Shown piece after piece: positions 37,665-46,003 of a stretch of DNA of 64,000 bases (position 1 is its first letter; each line of letters starts with the position of its first letter). The notes beneath the pieces were generated by a model. The model searched no databases. It had not been told where the DNA came from and saw only the letters and a program-made list of their open reading frames with translations. A program made the translations under genes and the position numbers. Where the stretch lies: NCBI RefSeq assembly GCF_004216775.1, contig NZ_SGXF01000003.1:81132-145131 (forward strand). Reading direction: 5' to 3'. Source of the DNA: Cuneatibacter caecimuris. GTDB lineage: Bacteria > Bacillota > Clostridia > Lachnospirales > Lachnospiraceae.

Positions 37665-37980
37665 TGAAGAGATGGAACAGGAAATGACAGTGACTCTTAC
37701 GCTGGATGATGGTTCTGAGCTGGAATGTATTGTGCTGACGATTTTCCCGGCGGGAGGAAAAGATTATATTGCTCTGCTTCCCATGGAAGGCGCGGAGGCT
37801 GATGAGGGGGAAGTATACCTTTACCGTTATTCAGAAGATGCGGAGGGCAATCCGGATCTGCAGAATATCGAAGACGATGAAGAATATGAGATCGTATCCG
37901 ATGCGTTTGACGAGCTGCTGGATGCGGAAGAATATGATGAAATTGTCGGTGAGGAAGAAGACAATCAGGAAGAAGAGTGA
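37648..37980 (+). CDS. DUF1292 (YrzB-like) protein
   Basis: 110 residues, strongly acidic. LTLDDGSELECIVLTIFPAG, YIALLP and EVYLYRYSEDAEGNPDLQNI, ending with EYEIVSDAFDELLD, is the DUF1292 signature; the C-terminus is a poly-Glu/Asp tail. Function unknown; in Bacilli the family (YrzB) lies next to the RNase/Holliday resolvase genes yrzL-yrrK, a context not found here. GAAGGAGGAG precedes ATG 37648. Translationally overlapped with the AI-2E gene, so co-expressed. A strong terminator follows. Confidence 0.9.
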   Translation: MSGQNNEEMEQEMTVTLTLDDGSELECIVLTIFPAGGKDYIALLPMEGAEADEGEVYLYRYSEDAEGNPDLQNIEDDEEYEIVSDAFDELLDAEEYDEIVGEEEDNQEEE

Positions 37981-38024
37981 GATCCCTGGCCTGACGCCAG
38001 GCAGCCGGCGATGCTGCCAGATAG

Positions 38025-38071
38025 AAAGGCATGCGCAGAAGACAGTTAAGGTTTTCTGCGCATGCCTTTTA
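38025..38071 (+). terminator. Terminator after DUF1292 gene
   Basis: AAAGGCATGCGCAGAA (38025-38040) pairs perfectly with TTCTGCGCATGCCTTT (38054-38069), then TATT. Confidence 0.9.
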
Positions 38072-38139
38072 TTGCCGTATGGGAAACTTCATTCCCTGTG
38101 CAGCAAATCCCTTTGGGGAACTACATTGCAGCGTAAGCA
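38072..38139 (+). repeat. Structured intergenic repeat, copy D (decayed)
   Basis: Recognisable GTATGGGAAACTTCATTCCC hairpin 1, CAGCAAATCCCTTTGGGGAA, then GCAGCGTAAGCAAA. It has many substitutions and no 3' hairpin. It lies between the terminator and the end of the convergent AraC gene. Confidence 0.65.
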
Positions 38140-38142
38140 AAT

Positions 38143-39027
38143 TTACACTTGTCCGGAGGGCGTCTGGGCAAGGGCCTGCTGACGTTTCCTGTATTTCAGC
38201 GGAGAGGTCTCTGTATACCGTTTAAACACCTTTTCAAAATAGGTTATGCTTTCATAACCCAGCATTTCTGCAATTTCTGTTATATTATAATCTGTGGAGG
38301 CAAGCAGCACCTGGGCCTGTTTGATCCGGTGGATGCTGATATATTCGTTGACTGTAAATCCTGTAACCTCTTTAAAAATCCGGCTGAGATAACACTTGCT
38401 CACGAAAAATCGCCGGGCAAGAGCATCCAGGGATTCCTGGCTGTTATAGTGGGCGGCGATATAGCCGGCCACTTCGTCTACCTTGCGGTGCCTTGCAGTT
38501 TGAACGGCTTCCCGTTTGGCGGCGGCAGGCTGGCAGCTCATACGGCGGCTGGCAAAGATCAGGAGCTCCAGCATGCGGCTGCGCGCCAGGAATTCATAGC
38601 CGGAGGCTTCCTGCAGAATTTCATCAGCAATGCTGTCTAAAAGCTGTTCCACATAAGCGCTGTCTTCAGGGCTTAGCTCTAAAACCCCGTAATTCCGGGA
38701 AAAGAACCGCTCCAGCTGAAAACCTGACAGCGTCAGATAAGGGGTGAATTTATCCCCGTCCAGAGAGACCAGTATGCGGTCATGGTATGACTGACCGCCG
38801 GCAACCGCCCCGGTCCGGTGAATCTGATTGCGGTCAATAAAAACTAGGGAACCTTTTTTAACCAGATACGTCTGCTTGTCGATGAAATAAAAACGTTCCC
38901 CTTCGGAGAGATAGTAAATTTCGTAGTGGCGGTGAAAATGTCTGGTGTGCATGTTGAATTCATAGTCCCGCACGCATCGGTCCAGTATGAGCCCGTCCAC
39001 TCCTGCCTCATAAACCAACTGCCTCAT
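38143..39027 (-). CDS. AraC-family regulator with cupin sensor
   Basis: 294 residues. N-terminal cupin sugar-sensing domain (HFHRHYEIYYLSEGERFYFI, GSLVFIDRNQIHRTG) and a C-terminal double helix-turn-helix (about 190-285: LDALARRFFVSKCYLSRIFK, ITEIAEMLGYESITYFEKVF, RYTETSPLKYRK). AGGAGGAG precedes ATG 39027. Divergent from the GH4 glycosidase across 150 bases that contain a 23-bp palindrome, so it most likely activates that gene in response to its sugar substrate. Confidence 0.93.
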   Translation of the reverse strand: MRQLVYEAGVDGLILDRCVRDYEFNMHTRHFHRHYEIYYLSEGERFYFIDKQTYLVKKGSLVFIDRNQIHRTGAVAGGQSYHDRILVSLDGDKFTPYLTLSGFQLERFFSRNYGVLELSPEDSAYVEQLLDSIADEILQEASGYEFLARSRMLELLIFASRRMSCQPAAAKREAVQTARHRKVDEVAGYIAAHYNSQESLDALARRFFVSKCYLSRIFKEVTGFTVNEYISIHRIKQAQVLLASTDYNITEIAEMLGYESITYFEKVFKRYTETSPLKYRKRQQALAQTPSGQV

Positions 39028-39094
39028 ACGCTCCTCCTGAAAAAGTGCAATATTGTTTGAATTTGGATAAAATAAGGCAAAATATCATAAGATT

Positions 39095-39122
39095 ATTATA
39101 CTATATTCTAGTATAATGTCCA
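39095..39122. promoter_or_regulatory. Bidirectional promoter inside 23-bp palindrome
   Basis: ATTATACTA (39095-39103), TATTC, TAGTATAAT (39109-39117). Each arm contributes a TATAAT -10 element, one per strand. On the minus strand TGGACA (39117-39122) is a -35 with 16-base spacing to TATAAT (39095-39100). The + strand -35 is poor, as expected for an AraC-activated promoter. Confidence 0.65.
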
Positions 39123-39177
39123 GTAGAAAAGCACAGAAGGCGTGCATAATTTTCAGCAGAAAGAAAGAGGGATAAGG

Positions 39178-40584
39178 ATGAAGTACGCAGACAACAAAAT
39201 TACTGATCTGAACATTGCTTATATCGGAGGGGGTTCCAGAGGCTGGGCATGGACATTCATGACCGACCTGTCCATGGAACCGGCTCTGGGCGGTACGATC
39301 CGCCTGTATGACATTGACCAGGAAGCGGCAAAACACAATGAGATAATCGGCAACAGACTGAGCGCAAGGCCTGAGGCAGTGGGAAAATGGAATTATGAAG
39401 TGTCCTCCAGTCTGAAAGACGCTTTGACCGGAGTGGATTTTGTGGTGATTTCCATCCTGCCCGGCACCTTTGACGAGATGCAGAGCGACGTGCACCTGCC
39501 GGAACGCCACGGGATTTACCAGTCCGTAGGCGATACCGCCGGCCCCGGCGGCCTGATCCGCGCACTGCGCACCATTCCCATGTTTGTTGAAATCGCGGAA
39601 GCAGTAAAAGAATATGCTCCGGAAGCCTGGGTGATCAACTACACCAACCCCATGACTCTGTGCGTGAAGACGCTGTATCATGTGTTCCCTGAGATCAAGG
39701 CATTCGGCTGCTGCCATGAAGTGTTTGGGACGCAGAAGGTCCTGAAGGGCATTGTGGAACAGGAGATGGGCCTGGAGGATGTTGACCGCGCGGAAATCCT
39801 GGTAAACGTACTGGGCATCAACCACTTTACCTGGTTTGACAGCGCTTCCTACAAGGGAATCGATCTGTTCCCTGTGTATGAAAAGTTCATTGACGGACAT
39901 TTCGAAGAGGGGTATGAAGAAGCGGACCGCAACTGGATGAATTCCAGCTTCAACTGTGCAAACCGCGTGAAATTTGACCTGTTTAAGAAATACGGCCTGA
40001 TCGCCGCCGCGGGCGACCGCCACCTGGCAGAGTTCATGCCCGGAAATACATATCTGAGAGATCCTGAGACCGTGTCTTCCTGGAAATTTGGCCTGACAAC
40101 GGTAGATTACAGAAAGAAAGACCTGCAGAAGCGCCTGGATAAAAGCGCAAGGCTGGTGAGCGGGGAGGAAGAAGTGGAGATGAAGCCCTCCGGCGAGGAA
40201 GGAATCCTGCTGATCAAGGCTCTGTGCGGACTGACCCGGGTTGTCAGCAATGTGAATATCCCTAATACAGACCGGCAGATCACAAATATGCCTGAGTGCG
40301 CTGTAGTGGAGACAAACGCAGTGTTCTCCAGGGATTCCATCAAGCCCATCGTGGCAGGGGAGATCCCGGATCAGGTTCTGACCCTGGTGGCTCCTCATGT
40401 GCAGAACCATGAACTGATTCTGAAAGCCGCGCTGGACTGCAATTACGATCTGGCCTTTGAGGCATTTATGAATGATCCGCTGGTAAGAGGCCGCATCACA
40501 GAGGAAGAAGGGCATGCGCTGCTGAAGGATATGATCCGCAATACGCTGGCCTATCTGCCGAAAAAATGGGCGGAACTGGTTTGA
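39178..40584 (+). CDS. GH4 family glycosidase, possibly alpha-galacturonidase type
   Basis: 468 residues. GH4 enzymes cleave glycosidic bonds with NAD+ and Mn2+ by a redox-elimination mechanism. NAD-binding IAYIGGGSRGWAW at the N-terminus; NYTNPMT; Mn-binding C179-H180 in CCHEVFGTQ; GINHFTW; DRHLAEFMPG. The CHEVFGTQ form is, as far as I recall, that of the LplD/galacturonidase branch, whereas MelA and 6-phospho-glycosidases have other residues; treat the substrate as inference. I chose ATG 39178 after GAGGGATAAGG. Regulated by the divergent AraC protein. Confidence 0.88.
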   Translation: MKYADNKITDLNIAYIGGGSRGWAWTFMTDLSMEPALGGTIRLYDIDQEAAKHNEIIGNRLSARPEAVGKWNYEVSSSLKDALTGVDFVVISILPGTFDEMQSDVHLPERHGIYQSVGDTAGPGGLIRALRTIPMFVEIAEAVKEYAPEAWVINYTNPMTLCVKTLYHVFPEIKAFGCCHEVFGTQKVLKGIVEQEMGLEDVDRAEILVNVLGINHFTWFDSASYKGIDLFPVYEKFIDGHFEEGYEEADRNWMNSSFNCANRVKFDLFKKYGLIAAAGDRHLAEFMPGNTYLRDPETVSSWKFGLTTVDYRKKDLQKRLDKSARLVSGEEEVEMKPSGEEGILLIKALCGLTRVVSNVNIPNTDRQITNMPECAVVETNAVFSRDSIKPIVAGEIPDQVLTLVAPHVQNHELILKAALDCNYDLAFEAFMNDPLVRGRITEEEGHALLKDMIRNTLAYLPKKWAELV

Positions 40585-40606
40585 TTTAGTTTTTGATTTG
40601 AATTTT

Positions 40607-40640
40607 GGGCGCTGCCTTCTTTTTGGAGGCGGCGCTGTTT
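40607..40640 (+). terminator. Terminator after GH4 gene
   Basis: GCGCTGCCTTC pairs imperfectly with GGAGGCGGCGC, followed by TGTTTTATT. Confidence 0.7.
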
Positions 40641-40700
40641 TATTACATAGGAAACTGCGTTTTCCCATGCAACAAAACCATCTGAGGGGGGATTCATGCA
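40641..40700 (+). repeat. Structured intergenic repeat, copy E (decayed 5' part)
   Basis: ACATAGGAAACTGCGTTTTCC, CATGCAACAAAACCATCTGA and GGGGGGATTCATGCACCGCA correspond to hairpin 1, the C/G-rich segment and the start of the core stem. The 3' hairpin is lost. The rest of the gap to 40872 has no clear feature beyond a ribosome binding site. Confidence 0.65.
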
Positions 40701-40872
40701 CCGCAAAAATCTCAGGCAGACCTTTTTATTAAAAAAGAATATAAAAATAAGTGTTGTGTGACGGGATTTTTAGGTTTAAAATATTTAATAATGAAAGTAC
40801 GGAGTAAATGCCTGGCATGTTTCCGCCTGATTCCGATATAAATATAGGGATCAGAAGAAAGAGGGCGGAAGA

Positions 40873-41346
40873 ATGAAAACCTGTAAGTCAAAGCTGTGGA
40901 TATGGATTGCTGTGCCTGTGGTGCTGGGGATGCTGTCGGGCTGGCTGTCAAGCCTGATGGCCGGAGGATTTGATACCTTTCAAAAACCTGCCTTTACGCC
41001 TCCCGACTGGGTGTTTCCGGTGGTATGGACCATACTGTATATTTTAATGGGGATATCTGGCTGGCTGGTGAGCTGCAAGGCGGAAAGCCAGGGGGAGTCC
41101 CCTGCAAAGACCCTTGTGCCTTTCGTGGTGCAGCTTGCGCTGAATTTGGCGTGGAGCTTTTTGTTTTTCGGTATGCAGCAGTATTTTCTGGGATTTTTAT
41201 GGGCGCTGGCTTTGGATGCGGCGGTGCTTTGGATGATTTTATCGTTTTATAAGGTATCAAAGACAGCGGCATATCTGCAAATCCCATACCTGCTGTGGGG
41301 AATCTTTGCCGCGGTGCTGAGTTTTGGCGTTTATCTGATGAATTAG
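40873..41346 (+). CDS. tspO: TspO/MBR family protein
   Basis: 157 residues, five membrane helices, membrane-embedded tryptophan-rich sensory protein that binds porphyrins and sterol-like ligands. Family features: an early GMLSGWLSS helix, FQKPAFTPPDWVFPVVWTIL between helices 1 and 2, and LALNLAWSFLFFGMQQYFLG later. GAGGGCGGAAG precedes ATG 40873. It is followed 50 bases later by an aldo/keto reductase in the same direction; no heme genes are adjacent. Confidence 0.94.
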   Translation: MKTCKSKLWIWIAVPVVLGMLSGWLSSLMAGGFDTFQKPAFTPPDWVFPVVWTILYILMGISGWLVSCKAESQGESPAKTLVPFVVQLALNLAWSFLFFGMQQYFLGFLWALALDAAVLWMILSFYKVSKTAAYLQIPYLLWGIFAAVLSFGVYLMN

Positions 41347-41396
41347 TAAAGTCCGGGAAACCGGGCTGCTGAAATGATACAAAGGAGGATGAGAGA

Positions 41397-42419
41397 ATGA
41401 GCAAGGTGACACTTGGAAAAACCGGGATCACGGTGGACAAAAATGGTTTTGGCGCGCTGCCAGTACAACGTGTGAGTCAGGAGGAGGGCGTGCGCCTGCT
41501 GCGAATGGCTTATGACGGCGGAATCCGTTTCTTTGACACTGCCAGAGCTTATACTGACAGTGAACAAAAGGTGGGAGAAGCCTTTGAAGGGATACGTGAA
41601 ACTCTGTTTATCGCTACGAAAACAGCGGCAAAAAGCCCGGAGGAATTCTGGAAGGACCTGGAGACCAGCCTGAAGCTTCTGCGCACGGATTACATCGATA
41701 TCTATCAGTTCCACAATCCGCCGTTCTGTCCCAGGCCCGGGGACGGCACAGGGCTGTACGAGGCAATGCAGGAGGCCAAAAATCAGGGCAAAATCCGTCA
41801 CATCGGGATCACCAATCACAGGCTGAATGTGGCGATGGAGGCTGTAGAATCCGGCCTGTATGAAACGCTTCAGTTTCCGTTTTGCTATCTGGCGACGGAT
41901 AAAGACCTGCAGGTGGTGAAAGCCTGCGAAGAAGCGGGAATGGGCTTTATTGCCATGAAAGCGCTGTCCGGCGGCCTGATCACGAACTCCGCAGCCGCAT
42001 ATGCTTATCTGGACCAGTTTCCCGGAGTTCTGCCGATTTGGGGGATTCAGAAGGAAACAGAGCTGAGGGAATTCTTAAGTTACATGAAAGAGCCTCCCGC
42101 ATTGCGCGGGGAACTGAAAGAACTGATTGAACGGGACCGGAATGAACTGTCCGGCAATTTCTGCCGCGGCTGCGGATATTGCATGCCCTGTCCGGTTGGA
42201 ATAGAAATTAATAACTGCGCCCGCATGAGCCTGCTGCTGCGCCGGTCGCCCTCAGCGGCCCAGCTGACGCCTGAAGCGCAGGAGAAGATGAAGAAAATTG
42301 AAAACTGCCTGCACTGCAATGCCTGCGCGTCTAAATGTCCTTACGGCCTGGATACGCCCCGGCTGTTGGAAGAAAATTATAAGGACTATATGGAGGTGCT
42401 GGCGGGCAAACCCCTGTAG
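41397..42419 (+). CDS. Aldo/keto reductase with two 4Fe-4S motifs
   Basis: 340 residues. Aldo/keto-reductase TIM barrel (about 1-255): GKTGITVDKNGFGALPVQR, catalytic-type FFDTARAYTDSEQKVG (Asp, Tyr), LFIATKT, TDYIDIYQFH. A C-terminal ferredoxin-like extension has CRGCGYCMPCPVG and CLHCNACASKCPYG, enough for two 4Fe-4S clusters. Such fusions are common in anaerobes and likely couple NAD(P)H or ferredoxin to an unknown carbonyl substrate. AAAGGAGGATGAGAG precedes ATG 41397. Confidence 0.93.
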   Translation: MSKVTLGKTGITVDKNGFGALPVQRVSQEEGVRLLRMAYDGGIRFFDTARAYTDSEQKVGEAFEGIRETLFIATKTAAKSPEEFWKDLETSLKLLRTDYIDIYQFHNPPFCPRPGDGTGLYEAMQEAKNQGKIRHIGITNHRLNVAMEAVESGLYETLQFPFCYLATDKDLQVVKACEEAGMGFIAMKALSGGLITNSAAAYAYLDQFPGVLPIWGIQKETELREFLSYMKEPPALRGELKELIERDRNELSGNFCRGCGYCMPCPVGIEINNCARMSLLLRRSPSAAQLTPEAQEKMKKIENCLHCNACASKCPYGLDTPRLLEENYKDYMEVLAGKPL

Positions 42420-42556
42420 GATGATTTTGGATCGCGGTGCAGGCTGCGGGCCCGGTAAAGCTTAGAGAAATCTTGTTACCGGCCGCAGCTTTGCGGCGCT
42501 CCTTCCCAAATGGCAGTAAACGGCGGAGAGGGACCGCAAAAAAATAAAGAGAACAG

Positions 42557-42585
42557 TTGACAGAATCAGAATTTTAATTTATAAT
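42557..42585 (+). promoter_or_regulatory. tRNA-Ala promoter
   Basis: TTGACA (42557-42562), 17 bases, TATAAT (42580-42585): perfect consensus, as expected for a stable RNA gene. Confidence 0.88.
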
Positions 42586-42605
42586 AAGCATCGTGTGAAC
42601 CACAA

Positions 42606-42678
42606 GGGGCATTAGCGCAGCTGGGAGCGCGCCACACTGGCAGTGTGGAGGTCACGGGTTCGAATCCCGTATGCTCCA
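42606..42678 (+). tRNA. tRNA-Ala (anticodon GGC)
   Basis: 73-base cloverleaf. Acceptor GGGGCAT (42606-42612) / ATGCTCC (42671-42677) with the G3-U70 pair that identifies alanine tRNAs; D-arm GCGC..GCGC region; anticodon stem CCACA/TGTGG with loop CTGGCAG, anticodon GGC; T-arm CGGGTTCGAATCCCG; discriminator A. CCA is not encoded. Confidence 0.97.
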
Positions 42679-42687
42679 TATCTCAGA

Positions 42688-42741
42688 AACCCCGGTAAAG
42701 TCAAAGGCTCTATTCAAGGCCTTGATTTTACTGGGGTTTTG
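42688..42741 (+). terminator. tRNA-Ala terminator
   Basis: AACCCCGGTAAAGTCAA (42688-42704) pairs, with mismatches, with TTGATTTTACTGGGGTT, followed by T residues. Confidence 0.85.
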
Positions 42742-42768
42742 ATTTGTATAAGCTATCTTTCACATTAA

Positions 42769-44520
42769 TCAGACAATCCGCAAATCATTGATTTCCCTAA
42801 TTCTACCGCAATCAAACTTGGGCCGGTGATCCATATCCAGCAGCCCGTTCACTTCCTGGTACACATCCGTAAGCTGAGTGTAACAGAACCCGCAGATCTG
42901 CGGAATATTCATGATAGCAGTGGTAACGTCACGGTACCGTTCAATCAGCGCGTCCGCGCCCTGTTCCGCCTCTCCATATCCCCAGTTTTCTCCCCCGGTA
43001 TCTGTGGCAAGGGCAATGCCGCCATATTCTGTCACCATAAAGGCGCTTTCTTCCGGCCTGTGGGGCACATTCATGGCATACAGGCGTCTGCCGCCCGGGA
43101 AGACCGCCTCCGGATTCTGCAGGGCCCCAGGGGTGTATTTCTCCGTAAGCTCCCGGCCTTTCATATGGTAGTCGTGGATAGAAGCGATATCTGTTCTGAT
43201 ATTTTCCCAGCCATCATTGGTGCTCACCAGGCGGGTGGGGTCCATGGCTTTGGCCATGTGGTACAGGCTCTCTCCAAAATGCTGCTGGCAGGGGTCATTC
43301 AAAATTTTACGCACGCCCCAGGATTCATTGAGTGGAACCCAGGCGATCAGGCAGGGATGATTGTAGTCTCTGACCATAAAGTCCTGAAACTCTCTGGAAA
43401 TATTGATGATTTCCTGGTCGCAGTATTCATAAGCGCTGGGAACTTCGCCCCAAACCAGCAGCCCCAGTTTGTCCGCCCAGTAATAGTATCTGGGATCTTC
43501 GATTTTCTGGTGTTTTCTGGCGCCGTTAAATCCGCAGGCTTTGGCAATCTCCACGTCATAGCGCAGGGCGTCGTCATCCGGGGCGGTGAGACCGGTCTCT
43601 TTCCAGTAGCCCTGATCCAGAACCATTTTCAGATAATAAGGAGCATTGTTCAACAGGATTCTCCCCTGGTCAATGCTGATTTTGCGCATGCCGAAATATG
43701 TATCAACAGTATCCTGTACTGCGCCGCCGCGCAGCAGACGCACCTGCATATTGTAAAGATTGGGGTGCTCAGGCGTCCAGTAGTGGATTTCATCTATGAA
43801 ATCATCGGGCTGCAGGGCGATGAGAACCCTGGTCCGGTACCAGTCTGCGGAGGCTGTAACCTGCTTCACCAGTTTTCCCTGATAGAAAACGGAGAAAGCC
43901 AGCTCGTCTCCCGGGCAGAATTCCTCTGCTGTTACGATTGCTTCCACAGTATTTTTATCAATGTCAGGGGTAAGCTTAATCTGATTAATGGGGCTTCCTT
44001 CTGTAGCTTCCAGCCATACATTCTGCCAGATCCCGGTGTTCTGTACATACCAGCATCGGTCCGGCTGCTGCTTCCAGTACTGCTTGCCTCTGGGCTGGGC
44101 AGTATCCGCGCGGTCAGTGGCTTTAACAATGATCTCGTTGGTCTCTGCCAGAAGTTCAGTCAGTTCAAACTGGAACGGGGTATAACCGCCTGTATGGCTG
44201 CCCAGGTGAACGCCGTTGCACCACACGTCTGCATGGTAATCTACGGCTCCAAATTTCAGCCAGACTCTTTTTCCGCGCATCAGTTCCGGCAATGAGAAGA
44301 TTCTGCGATACCAGACGGTATCATGCATATCGCTGGCGTCAATACCGCTTTTAGGGCACTGGTATGCAAAAGGCACCAGAATCTCTCTGGGAAATGTTTT
44401 CTTCAGCCATTGCTGCTCCGGCAGATTTCGTTCTTCATCAAAAGCAAACTGCCAGGTTCCGTTCAGGCTGGCCCAATTGACGCGGGCAAAGTCCGGTCTG
44501 GGCACATAGGTTTCAAGCAT
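42769..44520 (-). CDS. GH2 family glycosidase (beta-galactosidase/glucuronidase-like)
   Basis: 583 residues. Sugar-binding N-terminal jelly roll (about 15-175, with VWYRRIFSLPE, WLKFGAVDYHADVWCNGVHL, WQNVWLEA), an immunoglobulin-like domain (about 180-280) and a TIM barrel (about 285-580). Acid/base Glu399 in VPLNESWG and nucleophile Glu497 in TEYGG are intact. No signal peptide, so it acts on imported oligosaccharides. The specific sugar cannot be read. GGAGGT precedes ATG 44520. Divergent from an ArsR-type regulator, with a 28-bp palindrome between them. Confidence 0.92.
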   Translation of the reverse strand: MLETYVPRPDFARVNWASLNGTWQFAFDEERNLPEQQWLKKTFPREILVPFAYQCPKSGIDASDMHDTVWYRRIFSLPELMRGKRVWLKFGAVDYHADVWCNGVHLGSHTGGYTPFQFELTELLAETNEIIVKATDRADTAQPRGKQYWKQQPDRCWYVQNTGIWQNVWLEATEGSPINQIKLTPDIDKNTVEAIVTAEEFCPGDELAFSVFYQGKLVKQVTASADWYRTRVLIALQPDDFIDEIHYWTPEHPNLYNMQVRLLRGGAVQDTVDTYFGMRKISIDQGRILLNNAPYYLKMVLDQGYWKETGLTAPDDDALRYDVEIAKACGFNGARKHQKIEDPRYYYWADKLGLLVWGEVPSAYEYCDQEIINISREFQDFMVRDYNHPCLIAWVPLNESWGVRKILNDPCQQHFGESLYHMAKAMDPTRLVSTNDGWENIRTDIASIHDYHMKGRELTEKYTPGALQNPEAVFPGGRRLYAMNVPHRPEESAFMVTEYGGIALATDTGGENWGYGEAEQGADALIERYRDVTTAIMNIPQICGFCYTQLTDVYQEVNGLLDMDHRPKFDCGRIREINDLRIV

Positions 44521-44537
44521 GATTTTTTACCTCCGTT

Positions 44538-44565
44538 TTTTACTATTATATTTATTATAGTAAAA
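44538..44565. promoter_or_regulatory. 28-bp palindromic operator between GH2 and ArsR-type genes
   Basis: TTTTACTAT (44538-44546) and ATAGTAAAA (44557-44565) are perfect arms around an A+T-rich centre. It sits next to the GH2 start on one side and ~120 bases upstream of the regulator on the other. Confidence 0.65.
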
Positions 44566-44682
44566 GCGGAAGTAAAGTCAATCATAAAGGGTTTGGATCG
44601 CAAAAATTATGGAATTTCCTTGCTTTAGTACATAATATATGTTATAAAAAGAGCAGTATTTCTATAGAGGAGAAAATATGCC

Positions 44683-45624
44683 ATGGATCAGATAATGAAA
44701 CAGCCCTTTCAGCTGACTTTACAGGACATTCCGGAGACTTCCAGGATCTGCAGGGCTCTGGGAAATGAAACCCGCCTTCAGGTGCTGGCTCTTTTGACTG
44801 ATCATGCGATGAGCATCAGTGAACTGGCGGCTGTCTGTTACCTGCCTCTGTCATCCATGTGTCTGCATGTCAAGGTGCTGCAGGAAGCCGGGCTGATCTC
44901 TGTTGTGCCGCGGCCGGGGGCGCATGGGACTCAGAAACTGTGCGGCATCACTGCGGCTACGCTGCAGCTGGATTTTTTTGCGCACAGGAATCAGCCCCAG
45001 ACAGTTCCGCCTGCTTACACAGAGATGCCTGTGGGCCATTATTCATCCTGTGAAGTAACCCCGCCCTGCGGTCTGGCATCGGCGGACTCTTATCTGCATT
45101 ACGAAGACAGTCCATATGGATTTTATTCTGCCAGGCGGACTGAGGCTGCCATGATCTGGTTTACCAGAGGCTATCTGGAATACCAGTTTTCTAATTATAC
45201 ATTACAGCAGGCTCCGGTTAAGCAGGTGGAATTTACTTTTGAGATCTGCTCGGAGGCGCCGGGATATAATGAAGACTGGCCTTCGGACATTACTCTGGAA
45301 CTGAACCGCCGTTTTATCTGTACCATTACGACAAAAGGAGATCACGGGGGCAGGAGGGGGATTTATAATCCGGCCTGGTGGAGCGATTCCAATACGCAGT
45401 ATGGAGAATATAAAAAGATTATCCTTACAAGGGATGGCTGTTATATGGGTGAACAGCGCTTATCAGATACCGGGCTGGACGATCTGGGCCTGGAACAGGG
45501 ATACCATTTCTTTTTTACCTTGCGGGTGGACGAGAAAAACCGCCATGCAGGCGGATTGAATTTATTTGGAAGGGGGTTTGGAGATTATCATCAGGGTATA
45601 GTGATGAAGGTAGTTTACTTTTAA
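44683..45624 (+). CDS. ArsR-type HTH regulator with C-terminal beta-rich domain
   Basis: 313 residues. N-terminal ArsR winged helix (about 15-95): CRALGNETRLQVLALLTDHA, MSISELAAVCYLPLSSMCLH, VKVLQEAGLISVV. Residues ~130-313 are a beta-rich domain (ARRTEAAMIWFTRGYLEYQF, VKQVEFTFEICSEAPGYNED, DITLELN) shared by regulators found beside glycosidase genes in Lachnospiraceae; it may bind a sugar. ATG 44683 is chosen over ATG 44678, which is out of frame and gives only five codons. It probably controls the divergent GH2 gene through the palindrome at 44538-44565. Confidence 0.85.
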   Translation: MDQIMKQPFQLTLQDIPETSRICRALGNETRLQVLALLTDHAMSISELAAVCYLPLSSMCLHVKVLQEAGLISVVPRPGAHGTQKLCGITAATLQLDFFAHRNQPQTVPPAYTEMPVGHYSSCEVTPPCGLASADSYLHYEDSPYGFYSARRTEAAMIWFTRGYLEYQFSNYTLQQAPVKQVEFTFEICSEAPGYNEDWPSDITLELNRRFICTITTKGDHGGRRGIYNPAWWSDSNTQYGEYKKIILTRDGCYMGEQRLSDTGLDDLGLEQGYHFFFTLRVDEKNRHAGGLNLFGRGFGDYHQGIVMKVVYF

Positions 45625-45682
45625 TCTTTTTTCCTGGTCTTTATACATAAAGAAATTCCAAAGTTTTAACTGCGAACAAAAT

Positions 45683-45729
45683 TAAAATCAGGCTGCCAAG
45701 GAGTATTTAGAGCTGGCAGCCTGATTTTA
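45683..45729. terminator. Bidirectional terminator
   Basis: TAAAATCAGGCTGCCA (45683-45698) pairs perfectly over 16 bp with TGGCAGCCTGATTTTA (45714-45729). It serves the ArsR-type gene (+) and probably the two small genes (-). Confidence 0.85.
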
Positions 45730-45814
45730 GATAATTTGTCTGAAACAATTTAAATTATAACGTATCAATTAGAAATGTCAAGACGCAGTTTCGCTGTATA
45801 AAAGAAAATCCATT

Positions 45815-45982
45815 TTAGTTTTTGTTGATGGCAGAACTGGATTCTGAGACAATGTCATTGAGAACCCGGACCAGATCTACCATGGTTTCAATGCGGACGT
45901 TGCGTTCAAGGATACAGTTTTTTAAATCAACAGATAATGTTTCAAATTTTTCCCGAACCTGGGGGGATACATAAGACGCCAT
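45815..45982 (-). CDS. 55-residue conserved-type small protein
   Basis: Reads MASYVSPQVREKFETLSVDL, then KNCILERNVRIETMVDLVRV and a short Ser-rich end LNDIVSESSSAINKN. Predicted two-helix soluble protein; family not named. Strong GAGGTGG 4 bases before ATG 45982. The P-x-VREKFE-x-LS-x-DLKN-x-IL pattern looks like small clostridial proteins encoded in tandem with a second tiny gene, as here. The function is unknown; co-transcription with the 59-residue gene 21 bases upstream is likely. Confidence 0.75.
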   Translation of the reverse strand: MASYVSPQVREKFETLSVDLKNCILERNVRIETMVDLVRVLNDIVSESSSAINKN

Positions 45983-46003
45983 AGGACCACCTCATAAAAA
46001 TTC

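Noticed and set aside
39085..40701. 538-codon minus-strand frame
   Set aside because: Antisense to the complete GH4 gene and running into terminator and repeat sequence; no protein features.
42826..44295. 489-codon open frame on the + strand
   Set aside because: Opposite the GH2 gene, whose catalytic residues are intact on the minus strand; no ribosome binding site.
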